NCBI RefSeq assembly: GCF_023703375.1
Contig: NZ_JAMQGO010000008.1
Location: forward strand, 1 to 64,000
DNA length: 64,000 bases
Direction of reading: 5' to 3'
From: Lutimaribacter degradans
GTDB lineage: Bacteria; Pseudomonadota; Alphaproteobacteria; Rhodobacterales; Rhodobacteraceae
Both the position numbers and the translations under genes were made by a program. Every line of letters starts with the position of its first letter. Position 1 is the first letter of the stretch. The notes under the pieces are model-generated. The model was not told where the DNA came from and made no database searches. It saw nothing but the letters and a program-made list of their open reading frames with translations. Shown here piece after piece: positions 52,997 through 61,060 of the stretch.

Positions 52997-53721
52997 TCCA
53001 GCACCTCGGCCCGCGCGCCGCCATCGGCATCGGTGCGCATGTTTTCAAGTTCCTCGGGCGTGACCTGCGGAAACAGCACCTCGTCGCCCGGGCGCAGGAT
53101 GAAGGGCGTGTCGCTTTCGGGGCGGAACAGGCGCATGGCGGTTTGACCAACGTGGCGCCAGCCCGTGGGCGTCGAGACCGAGAACAGCACAAGCTGCCGG
53201 ATCGCCACGGTCAGCGCGCCCACCGGCACGCTGTCGGTCAGCGCGGTCTGGCGGGGGATGTTCCAGGCCTCGGGCAATTCGCCCAGGTAGGGTTGGCCGG
53301 GGGCGAAACCGATGGTCTGCACCCGGACGCGCGTTTGCGACAGGTGTTCGATGGCGTCCCGCGCGCTCAAACCGGCCTCTTGCGCGGCCTCGTCCAGTTG
53401 CGGGGCCATCTCGGTCCCGTAGACGGTGGGAATACGCCACAGGCGGCGGCCATCGGGCAGGGCGGCATCATACCAGTTGCGGCTGGTCAGAAGGGTCTGC
53501 ACGTCGTCGTGCAGCGCCTGGGGCGTTTCGGCCAGCGGGTCGAACCGCAGGTAGGTCGAGACAAGCGAGGTGGAACATTCCTGCACGGCGGGCCAGCCGG
53601 ACCCTTCGACCGCGGCGCGAAAGGCCAGCGCGGCGCGGTTGGCGGGTTCCGACAACCTGTCGCCAAAGCTGACCAGCAGGCCATCGAGGCCCGCGGGGCG
53701 GATTTGCGGCCAGTCGGTCAT
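52993..53721 (-). CDS. pxpB: 5-oxoprolinase subunit PxpB (KipI/allophanate hydrolase subunit 1)
   Basis: A 242-aa protein with the PxpB signatures: GFAPGQPYLGELPE (about residues 142-155), STPTGWRHVGQTAMRLF and ILRPGDEVLFPQVT. With PxpC and PxpA it opens 5-oxoproline to glutamate with ATP. It overlaps the TRAP large permease upstream and pxpC downstream by ATGA, so synthesis is tied to transport. Confidence 0.92.
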   Translation of the reverse strand: MTDWPQIRPAGLDGLLVSFGDRLSEPANRAALAFRAAVEGSGWPAVQECSTSLVSTYLRFDPLAETPQALHDDVQTLLTSRNWYDAALPDGRRLWRIPTVYGTEMAPQLDEAAQEAGLSARDAIEHLSQTRVRVQTIGFAPGQPYLGELPEAWNIPRQTALTDSVPVGALTVAIRQLVLFSVSTPTGWRHVGQTAMRLFRPESDTPFILRPGDEVLFPQVTPEELENMRTDADGGARAEVLE

Positions 53722-55001
53722 TGCAGGGCGTCGGGCAGGTAAAGCGCGATCTGCGGAAAGGCGATAAGGGCGGCCACCATCATCAGCATGGCCAGGACGT
53801 AGGGAATGGCGCCCAGCATCACCTCGGTCATGGAGCCGGATTGCCGCGCGCCCTGAACCACGTACAGGTTCAGGCCCACGGGCGGCGTGATCAGCGCCAT
53901 TTCGATCAGCACGATCATCAGGATGCCGAACCAGATCGGGTCAAACCCCTGCGCGACGACCAGCGGCACGATGATCGGGATGGTCACGACCATCAGCGAC
54001 AGGGTTTCGATGAAAAAGCCCAGCACGATGTAGATGCAGACCACCACCAGTATCAGCCCCATGGGCGACAGGCCCAGCCCGGTCAGGAAATCCTGCAACT
54101 CGCGGCCCAGCCCGGCCGAGGCGAGCGTGAAGTTCAGGAACGAGGCGCCGATGACGACCAGCATGATCATGGCGGTTATCTTGACGGTGCCCAGTATGCT
54201 GTCGATCAGCATCTGCGCGGTGATCCCGCCAAAGGCGCCCGCGATGGCCAGCGCGCCCGCGACGCCCACGGCGGCGGCCTCGGTGGGGGTGGCCCAGCCC
54301 TTGTAGATGGTGCCGATGATGACCGTGAACAGCAAGATGATCGGGATCAGGTCAAGCAGCGCGCGCAGCATGACGGCCAGTGGAAAAACCCGGCGCTCAC
54401 CGCCCAGCGAGGGGCGGATCATGCACAGGATCATGGTGATGAGGACAAACCCCAGTGCCAGCGCGATGCCGGGGATCAACCCGGCCAGGAACAGCCGCGG
54501 GATCGAGGTTTGCGTGAGGAACCCGTAGACGATCAGGTTGATCGAGGGTGGAATCATGATGCCCAGCGTGCCGCCGGCCGCGATGGCGCCGGAAAAGAGC
54601 TTGGGGTCGTAGCCCAGTTTCTCGGCCTGTGGCATGGCGACGGTGGCCACGGTGGCGGCGGTGGCCACGGAACTGCCCGAGGTGGCCGAGAACATCGTGG
54701 CGGTGGCCACGTTGGCATGGATCAGCCCGCCGGGCAGCCAGCTGACCCAGCGGTCAAGCGCGGCATAGGTGCGCGCGGCCAGCCCCGAGCGCACGAGTAT
54801 TTCGCCCAGCAGCACGAAAAACGGAATGGCGATCAGAGTGGCGTTGTTCGAGGTGGACCAGACGAGGTTGCCCAGCCCCCGGATCAGCGGGAAGGCGGAA
54901 AAGAACTGGTCGATGCCGAACCCCAGCAGGAACAGAACGATGCCCACGGGAATGGACAGGGACAGAAGGCCCAGCAGGCCGATGGTCAAAGCGCCGATCA
55001 T
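53718..55001 (-). CDS. TRAP transporter large permease (DctM family), oxoproline operon
   Basis: A 427-aa membrane protein with about twelve helices. Diagnostic segments are FVLLGEILVRSGLAARTYAALDRWV, GAIAAGGTLGIMIPPSINLIVYGFLT, GWATPTEAAAVGVAGAL and LITPPVGLNLYVVQG. It is the transport subunit, overlapping both the small permease and pxpB by four bases, which strongly ties its substrate to the PxpBC reaction. Confidence 0.92.
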   Translation of the reverse strand: MIGALTIGLLGLLSLSIPVGIVLFLLGFGIDQFFSAFPLIRGLGNLVWSTSNNATLIAIPFFVLLGEILVRSGLAARTYAALDRWVSWLPGGLIHANVATATMFSATSGSSVATAATVATVAMPQAEKLGYDPKLFSGAIAAGGTLGIMIPPSINLIVYGFLTQTSIPRLFLAGLIPGIALALGFVLITMILCMIRPSLGGERRVFPLAVMLRALLDLIPIILLFTVIIGTIYKGWATPTEAAAVGVAGALAIAGAFGGITAQMLIDSILGTVKITAMIMLVVIGASFLNFTLASAGLGRELQDFLTGLGLSPMGLILVVVCIYIVLGFFIETLSLMVVTIPIIVPLVVAQGFDPIWFGILMIVLIEMALITPPVGLNLYVVQGARQSGSMTEVMLGAIPYVLAMLMMVAALIAFPQIALYLPDALQ

Positions 55002-55546
55002 TCCAGGGTCTCCGCCTCGGAGAAGCTGCCGATGGCGGCCTCGGATTTCGCGAATTCACCGCGCGCGACAAGCATCAGCGCAGCGGCAAACGTGGCCCAG
55101 GCGACGAAGGCGAACCAGACCCACCCGGCGAACCACGGCACCTGCACCAGGGCCAGCGGCGTTTCCAGCGGCGTGTTGGCGCGGCTGGAATTGTTCAACG
55201 AGCGTTCGACAACCGGCCAGGCGCGCATGGCGATCAGGGTGATCGTGCCCGACAGCACCAGCATGGCAAACAGGTCGAAAGCGGCCCTCAGGCGTTGGCC
55301 GGCGCGGGCGCGCAAGATGTCGATGCGGACGTGGCCCAGCTCCATCAGGGCATAGCCCATGCCCCAACTGGTGGCGATGGCCATGGCATAGCCCGAGATT
55401 TCATCGGTGCCGCCGAAAGAGGCCCCGACCTGGCGTAACACGATATCCAGCAGGACGAAGCCCGCGCAGGCCAGCAGGCCGATGCCGATGGTGATGGCCA
55501 CCCACCGGTTCAGGCTGCGCAGGGTCGAAAGGATCGTTTCCGCCAT
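54998..55546 (-). CDS. TRAP transporter small permease (DctQ family), oxoproline operon
   Basis: A 182-aa protein with four helices and the DctQ core FVLLDIVLRQVGASFGGTDEISGYAMAI. It lies 18 bp after the receptor stop and overlaps the large permease by ATGA. Confidence 0.89.
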   Translation of the reverse strand: MAETILSTLRSLNRWVAITIGIGLLACAGFVLLDIVLRQVGASFGGTDEISGYAMAIATSWGMGYALMELGHVRIDILRARAGQRLRAAFDLFAMLVLSGTITLIAMRAWPVVERSLNNSSRANTPLETPLALVQVPWFAGWVWFAFVAWATFAAALMLVARGEFAKSEAAIGSFSEAETLE

Positions 55547-55564
55547 GGTCGGGGCCTTTCAGGA

Positions 55565-56602
55565 TCAGTTGGTGGGAACGGTCACGTCGACGACCTGGCC
55601 CACGCTTTCATTCCAGCGCGTCACCCAGTCGTCGCCGGCACGTTCGGCCCAGTCGGGCAGCACTTCGGATACCAGCACGTCGCGGGCTTTGGCGAAATCG
55701 GCATCGGACACGTCGACCAGCGTCATGTCGCGCGCTTCGCCGGCGGGACACTCGCCATTGCCGGTCAGGCAGGCGATGTCGTTGACCAGCGCATCCTGCG
55801 CCGTGGCCCAGGCCGGGTCTTCGAATTCGGCCTTGATCTGGGTTTCGATCAAATCCTGGGTTTCGGCGTCAAGGCCGTTCCACTTGTCCAGGTTGATGGC
55901 GGTCACGACGCTGTCCCAGCCACCCAGCGGGATCGGCATCAGGTGGGTCGAAACCTCCCACCAGCCGGCGGAATAGCCCGAGCCCGCGCCGGTGACTGCG
56001 CAATCCACGACGCCCTTTTGCAGCGCGCCGGGCACTTCGGAGAAGGCCACGTTGACACCCTCGGCGCCCAGGGCCTCAAGGAACTTGGCGGTCATGCGGC
56101 CCGAGGCGCGCACCTTCTTGCCTTCGAGATCGGCCAGTTCGGTCACCTCGGCGTTGCAGAACACCACCTGAGGCGGGTAGGGCGCGATGGCCAGCACATG
56201 GCTGTTGAAGCGGGTGTTGTAGATGTCTTCGACCATGGGCCGGGCGGCATCGACCATCGCGCGGGCCTTGTCGGCGGTCATGGCGATCATCGGAACGTCC
56301 AGCCCTTCGAGCTCGGGGGCGTCGGCCACGGCATAGTCGGCCACGGTCATGGCCACGTCATAGACGCCATCGCCCAGCAGGCGGAACACGTCGCCCACGC
56401 CCAGGTTCATCTGGTTGTGGGTGGTCAGCGACACGTTGAGCGACCCGTCCGATGCGGCGGGCAGCGTTTCCGACCAGAACGGCGCCTCGTATTGCTTGTG
56501 CAGCGGCAGGCCCGACCATGAGCCGACGACCGAAAGATCCTCGGCCAGGGCGGGGGCGGCCAGCGCCGTGGTGGCGGCAAGTGCGGTGATAAGGCGTTTC
56601 AT
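55565..56602 (-). CDS. TRAP transporter solute-binding protein (DctP family), oxoproline operon
   Basis: A 345-aa periplasmic receptor with a Sec signal peptide (MKRLITALAATTALAAPALA before EDLSV). VFCNAEVTELADLEGKKVRASGRM contains the conserved ligand-binding Arg region, and GALQKGVVDCAVTG the family second motif. Two starts are possible. The ATG at 56602 has AAGGAG at normal distance; the ATG at 56608 overlaps the DUF1445 stop (ATGA). Its ligand is predicted to be the compound handled by DUF1445 and PxpBC, such as 5-oxoproline or a relative. Confidence 0.88.
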   Translation of the reverse strand: MKRLITALAATTALAAPALAEDLSVVGSWSGLPLHKQYEAPFWSETLPAASDGSLNVSLTTHNQMNLGVGDVFRLLGDGVYDVAMTVADYAVADAPELEGLDVPMIAMTADKARAMVDAARPMVEDIYNTRFNSHVLAIAPYPPQVVFCNAEVTELADLEGKKVRASGRMTAKFLEALGAEGVNVAFSEVPGALQKGVVDCAVTGAGSGYSAGWWEVSTHLMPIPLGGWDSVVTAINLDKWNGLDAETQDLIETQIKAEFEDPAWATAQDALVNDIACLTGNGECPAGEARDMTLVDVSDADFAKARDVLVSEVLPDWAERAGDDWVTRWNESVGQVVDVTVPTN

Positions 56603-56604
56603 CT

Positions 56605-57450
56605 TCATGCTCTCCTTGGTTGTCGTGTTTGCGTGGTGTGTTGTGGCAGCACCGGGGTTTCCGCATCCTCGGGGATGTCGGTGATCAGCATGTGACCGGG
56701 CTTGTGGGTGATGCACAGGGGCGGGCTTGCGGCTTCAAGCGCGACCTGCGGGGTCACGCCGCAGGCCCAGAAAACCGGCACGTGGTCTGCCGGGATGGGC
56801 GCGGGATCGCCCCAATCGGGCGCGCCCGGATCGGTGATGCCGATGGCAGCCGGATCGCCGACATGCACCGGCGCGCCGTGCGCCAGCGGAAAGCGGCGAG
56901 AAATCTCGCGCACCTCGTCGACGCGCGGGTTTGGAACGGCGCGCATGCTGACGACCATCTTGCCCCAGAACGGCCCCGCCGGGACCGTGTCGATGGACGA
57001 GCGGAACATCGGAACGGTGGTATCGTTGTCGATATGCCAGACTGGAATCCCGGCCTGCATCAGCGCATTTTCGAAGGTAAACGAGCATCCGAGGGCGAAG
57101 GCCACCATGTCATCGGTCCACAGGTCGGTGATGTCGGTGACGCTTCGGGCAAGCTGGCCATCGCGATAGATGTTATAGGCCGGCACGTCGGTGCGAATGT
57201 CGATGTCGCGGCCCATCGTCGTCATCATCGGGTTGCCGGTGTCCGACACGCCCACCAGCGGGCAGGGCTTGGGGTTGCGCTGGCAGAACCGCATGAAATC
57301 GAGCGCGTAGGCGCTGGGCAGGACGGCAAGGTTCGCCTGCAGGTAGCCCGCGCCAAGGCCTGCGGTATGGGCAGTATACTGGCCCGCGCGGATGGCCTGG
57401 CGGACGGTGGGCAGATCGGCGTGGCGCAGCCGGTTGTGATCGGTGGTCAT
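56605..57450 (-). CDS. DUF1445 putative hydro-lyase/D-glutamate cyclase family protein
   Basis: A 281-aa member of DUF1445, the family of the mitochondrial D-glutamate cyclase domain, which makes 5-oxo-D-proline from D-glutamate. Conserved lines are PLVGVSDTGNPMM, VAFALGCSFTFENALMQAG, YRDG...DITDLW, SMRAVP and FWACGVTPQVA...HKPGHMLITDIP. In Bacillus the homologue ycsI sits with the pxp genes. Here it leads a six-gene overlapping operon with TRAP and pxpBC. The start at 57450 has GGGGGA upstream. Confidence 0.85.
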   Translation of the reverse strand: MTTDHNRLRHADLPTVRQAIRAGQYTAHTAGLGAGYLQANLAVLPSAYALDFMRFCQRNPKPCPLVGVSDTGNPMMTTMGRDIDIRTDVPAYNIYRDGQLARSVTDITDLWTDDMVAFALGCSFTFENALMQAGIPVWHIDNDTTVPMFRSSIDTVPAGPFWGKMVVSMRAVPNPRVDEVREISRRFPLAHGAPVHVGDPAAIGITDPGAPDWGDPAPIPADHVPVFWACGVTPQVALEAASPPLCITHKPGHMLITDIPEDAETPVLPQHTTQTRQPRRA

Positions 57451-57525
57451 GTGCATCCCCCATTGGACAGGTTCAGCGTCGCCGGGCGCGGCGATAAAAG
57501 CAAATCGAAATATTTTCTAGGTAGA

Positions 57526-57542
57526 GATAACCAATTGTTATC
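57526..57542. promoter_or_regulatory. Perfect LysR-type palindrome before the oxoproline operon
   Basis: GATAAC-CAATT-GTTATC is a perfect 6-bp inverted repeat with a 5-nt centre. Its inner part reads ATAA-N7-TTAT and fits the T-N11-A LysR recognition pattern. It lies in an AT-rich stretch 76 bp upstream of the DUF1445 start and 73 bp after the LysR stop. It is the best candidate operator in the window. Confidence 0.6.
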
Positions 57543-57614
57543 GCCTCGGGCCAGGCGGGGTTACACGTTGCACGCCGCGCGGTGGTGTCCGGCACGGCGC
57601 GCGCATGTCAGAGG

Positions 57615-58517
57615 TCAGCCGATATCCTGCGCGGCCTGAAAGGCCAGCGCGACCTCTTGCGCGGTCTGCGCGGCGGTTTCGACGATCTGGCTGCGCGGCT
57701 CGCCCAGGTAGGACGCGGTGAAGCGCAGGGGCCTTGGCTCCCAACCGGGGTCAAATTCGCGGATGCGCCCCTCGGCCACGTAGGAGGCGCCAAGGGCGCG
57801 GGGCAGGGCGGCCACGCCCAGGCTGGCCTCGACCAGGCGGAAGCAGGCCGAAAGCGACGAGGACGGAAAGATCGCCGCGCCGGGGCCGAGTCGGGCCAGA
57901 AGCTCGGCCCGGATTTCGCGGTAAGGCCGCGTGTTGCGCGCATAGGTCAGCACCGGCCGGCCGTCGAAATAGGCGGGGCCGGGCAGGTCGGGGGCGTCGG
58001 CGGCGACGTACCAGGCCAGCGCGAACCCCGGAAGCTCGATATTCTCGACAGTGTATTCCGAGATCGGCCCCAGCAGGATCGCCAGGTCGATTTCCCCGTC
58101 GAGCAAGCTTGCCCGCAGGTTCATCGAGATGTCGACGTTGAATTCGATTTCCAGCCGGGGGTAGAGCCGGTGCAACCGGGCGATCAGCTCGGGCAGCCAG
58201 CATTGCGCGATGGTTTCGGACACGCCAAGCCGCAGGTGGCCCTCAAGACCGGCAGGGTCGATCACGTCGCGGGCGACCAGTTCGGACAGATGTTCGAATT
58301 CCTCGGCATAGCGCAGCAGGCGCTCGCCCCGCTTGGTCAGGCGCATGGCGCCGCCCGACCTGTCGAACAGGGCGCAGCCCAGGCTTTCCTCGAGGTTGCG
58401 GATGCGGGCGGTCACGGCCGGTTGCGTCAGGTTCATGGCGCTGGCCGCGCGGCGCACGCCGCCCTTGCGGGTGACGAACAGAAAGGTGCGCAATTGTTCA
58501 AGATTGATCCGGCTCAT
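57615..58517 (-). CDS. LysR family transcriptional regulator
   Basis: A 300-aa regulator: winged helix at residues 5-63 (LEQLRTFLFVTRKGGVRRAASAMNLTQPAVTARIRNLEESLG) and a typical effector-binding domain from about 90. It is upstream of and co-directional with the oxoproline operon and divergent from the carnitine genes, so it could control either. The palindrome at 57526-57542 favours the former; the 185-bp divergent spacer at its 5' end allows the latter. The start was set at 58517; a longer in-frame opening by four codons has no better site. Confidence 0.9.
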   Translation of the reverse strand: MSRINLEQLRTFLFVTRKGGVRRAASAMNLTQPAVTARIRNLEESLGCALFDRSGGAMRLTKRGERLLRYAEEFEHLSELVARDVIDPAGLEGHLRLGVSETIAQCWLPELIARLHRLYPRLEIEFNVDISMNLRASLLDGEIDLAILLGPISEYTVENIELPGFALAWYVAADAPDLPGPAYFDGRPVLTYARNTRPYREIRAELLARLGPGAAIFPSSSLSACFRLVEASLGVAALPRALGASYVAEGRIREFDPGWEPRPLRFTASYLGEPRSQIVETAAQTAQEVALAFQAAQDIG

Positions 58518-58702
58518 GGCCGGTATCATCGGGCAGGCCCGCGCGGGTGTCGAGCGGGCTGTGCCGAAAATCCTGCGCGGGCGCGGGGCTTTGGCTTGTC
58601 TTGGCCGTGTTCAACGATATCGTGCAGGTGCCGAGGGCTGGCAAACCTGCAACGCGCGCCTTTGCCCGGAAACGAGACCCGCCTGAAAAAGGGATTCATG
58701 CC

Positions 58703-59617
58703 ATGCCACTGTCGATGAACCGCAATGTCTTTATCACCTGTGCCGTCACCGGCTCGGGCAGCACGCAAGACCGCAGCCCGCATGTGCCACGCTCACCCAA
58801 AGAGATTGCCGACAGCGCCATCGACGCCGCGCGCGCCGGTGCGGCGGTGGTTCATTGCCATGTGCGCGATCCCGAAACCGGCACGCCGTCGCGGCGGCTG
58901 GAACTGTTCCGCGAGGTGACGGAGCGTATCCGCGCGGCCGAGGTCGACGTGGTGTTGAACCTGACGGCGGGCATGGGCGGAGATATCGTGTTCGGCGGCG
59001 TGGAGGCGCCCTTGCCCGTCGATGCCGGCGCGACAGACATGATCGGCGCGACCGAGCGGATGGCGCATATCGCCGAATGTCTGCCCGAGATCTGCACGCT
59101 GGATTGTGGCACGATGAATTTCGCCGAGGCGGATTACGTCATGACCAACACGCCCGGCATGTTGCGCGCGATGGGGGCCATGATGACCCGGCTGGGCGTG
59201 AAACCCGAGATCGAGGCCTTTGACACCGGCCATCTGTGGTTCGCCAGGCAGTTGGTCGAAGAGGGCACGCTGGCCCCACAGGCGCTGGTGCAGCTCTGCA
59301 TGGGCGTGCCCTGGGGCGCGCCGAACGACCTGAACACGCTGATGGCGATGGTCAACAACGTGCCCGACGACTGGCATTGGTCGGCCTTCAGCCTTGGGCG
59401 TGACCAGATGCCTTATGTCACGGCTTCTGTTCTGGCGGGGGGCAATGTGCGCGTGGGGCTGGAGGATAACCTGTATCTCGACCGCGGCGTGCTGGCCACC
59501 AATGCGCAGTTGGTCGAGCGGGCGGTGACGCTGGTTGAAAACATGGGCGCCCGCGTGATCGGCCCGACCGAGGTGCGCGAGACACTGGGCCTGACAAAGC
59601 GGGCGCCGGTGGCATGA
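58703..59617 (+). CDS. Beta-keto acid cleavage enzyme (BKACE), dehydrocarnitine type
   Basis: A 304-aa zinc enzyme of the BKACE (DUF849) family. The zinc-binding pair H51-x-H53 lies in VVHCHVRDPETG, and the C-terminal GLEDNLYLDRG loop is conserved. Members move an acyl-CoA unit from beta-keto acids to acetyl-CoA. With the adjoining carnitine dehydrogenase-thioesterase, the likely substrate is 3-dehydrocarnitine plus acetyl-CoA, giving betainyl-CoA and acetoacetate. The ATG at 58703 was chosen as the first Met of the conserved region. The gene is divergent from the LysR regulator. Confidence 0.9.
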   Translation: MPLSMNRNVFITCAVTGSGSTQDRSPHVPRSPKEIADSAIDAARAGAAVVHCHVRDPETGTPSRRLELFREVTERIRAAEVDVVLNLTAGMGGDIVFGGVEAPLPVDAGATDMIGATERMAHIAECLPEICTLDCGTMNFAEADYVMTNTPGMLRAMGAMMTRLGVKPEIEAFDTGHLWFARQLVEEGTLAPQALVQLCMGVPWGAPNDLNTLMAMVNNVPDDWHWSAFSLGRDQMPYVTASVLAGGNVRVGLEDNLYLDRGVLATNAQLVERAVTLVENMGARVIGPTEVRETLGLTKRAPVA

Positions 59618-59659
59618 GCGGGCAGGCCCCGGCATTGGCCCATGAACGGAGCGATTGAC

Positions 59660-61060
59660 ATGAAGGCAGCAATCATCGGCGGTGGCGTGATCGGCGGCGG
59701 TTGGGCCGCGCGGTTCCTTTTGAATGGCTGGGACGTGGCGGTTTTCGACCCCGACCCCGAGGCCGCGCGCAAGATCGGCGAGGTGCTCGACAACGCGCGC
59801 CGCGCCTTGCCCGCGCTGTATGACAGGGCCCTGCCGGCCGAAGGCACGCTGCGCCTGCATGACAGCTTGGCGCCTGCCGTGGCGGATGCCGACTGGGTGC
59901 AGGAAAGCGTGCCCGAGCGGCTGGAGCTGAAGCACAAGGTGCATGCCGATATCAGCCGGCTGGCGCCCGCGCAGGCGGTGATCGGGTCTTCGACCTCGGG
60001 GTTCAAGCCCTCGGAACTGACGGCGCAGGGCGCGCGGGTGATCGTTGCGCATCCGTTCAACCCGGTCTACCTGTTGCCGCTGGTCGAACTGGTGGGCGCG
60101 GCCGACCATTGCGCGCGCGCAGCCGGCATCCTGCGCGGCGTCGGCATGTATCCCCTCACCCTGCGCAAGGAAATCGACGCTCATATCGCCGACAGGCTGC
60201 TTGAGGCCGTCTGGCGGGAAAGCCTGTGGCTGGTCAAGGATGGCATCGCCACCACCGCCGAAATAGACGAGGCGATCCGCATGGGGTTTGGCCTGCGCTG
60301 GGCGCAGATGGGCCTGTTCGAAACCTACCGCATCGCCGGGGGCGAGGCGGGCATGGCGCATTTCATGGCGCAGTTCGGCCCGGCGCTGGAATGGCCCTGG
60401 ACCAAGCTGATGGATGTGCCCGAATTCACGCCCGAACTTGTCGAGCTGATCGCGGGGCAATCCGACGCGCAATCGGGCCACATGTCGATTCGGGCGCTGG
60501 AACGGCTGCGCGATGACAACCTGGTGGGCATGATGCGCGTGCTGAAGAAAACCGGCACCGGGGCGGGCGGCACGATCGGCGCGCATGAAACGACGCTGGA
60601 CCTGCCATCGGATGACGGGCTGCCCGTCACCGTTCATCGGGTGATCCCGTCAGGCTGGACCGATCGCAATGGTCGCATGAACGAAGCCCGCTACCTTGAA
60701 ATCGGCGCGCAGGCGACCGAACGGTTCATGGAAATGATCGGGTGCGACGCCGCCCATGCCGCGAAGGGGGGCGGTTACGTCACGCAGGAAGACAGCCTGC
60801 GATACCTGGCCGAACTCCACGCGGGCGAAACGGTGCGCGTCAACAGCCAGGTCTTGCTGGCCGAGGACAGCGAAACGCGTCTGTTTCACCGCGTTTTCAA
60901 GGCCGATGGAACATTGGCGGCCACGGTCGACACGGTGCTGTTGCATGTCGACATGGCCACGCGCCGCGGCGCACCACCCGATGGGCCGATGGCGGCCCGT
61001 TTGCACGAATTCGCGCGCGCCCATGCCCAAATGCCCTGGCCCGAGGGCGCGCGCAGGTGA
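59660..61060 (+). CDS. L-carnitine 3-dehydrogenase fused to a betainyl-CoA thioesterase
   Basis: A 466-aa protein. Residues 1-about 320 are a 3-hydroxyacyl-CoA-dehydrogenase-like carnitine dehydrogenase (GGGVIGGGW at 7-15, SSTSGFKPSEL, AHPFNPVYLLPLVELVG). Residues about 330-466 are a hotdog-fold thioesterase (HRVIPSGWTDRNGRMNEARYLEIGAQATERFME). The dehydrogenase makes 3-dehydrocarnitine; after BKACE cleavage the thioesterase releases glycine betaine from betainyl-CoA. The ATG at 59660 has CGGAGC upstream; an in-frame ATG at 59642 is less supported. Fusion is known in proteobacteria and confirms the pathway call. Confidence 0.92.
   Translation: MKAAIIGGGVIGGGWAARFLLNGWDVAVFDPDPEAARKIGEVLDNARRALPALYDRALPAEGTLRLHDSLAPAVADADWVQESVPERLELKHKVHADISRLAPAQAVIGSSTSGFKPSELTAQGARVIVAHPFNPVYLLPLVELVGAADHCARAAGILRGVGMYPLTLRKEIDAHIADRLLEAVWRESLWLVKDGIATTAEIDEAIRMGFGLRWAQMGLFETYRIAGGEAGMAHFMAQFGPALEWPWTKLMDVPEFTPELVELIAGQSDAQSGHMSIRALERLRDDNLVGMMRVLKKTGTGAGGTIGAHETTLDLPSDDGLPVTVHRVIPSGWTDRNGRMNEARYLEIGAQATERFMEMIGCDAAHAAKGGGYVTQEDSLRYLAELHAGETVRVNSQVLLAEDSETRLFHRVFKADGTLAATVDTVLLHVDMATRRGAPPDGPMAARLHEFARAHAQMPWPEGARR

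Noticed and set aside
53721..55355. 544-codon plus-strand frame opposite the TRAP permeases
   Set aside because: Composed of Gly/His/Asp/Gln repeats typical of antisense to membrane-protein genes.
58793..60637. 614-codon minus-strand frame opposite BKACE and carnitine dehydrogenase
   Set aside because: No domain recognised; both plus-strand genes are certain.
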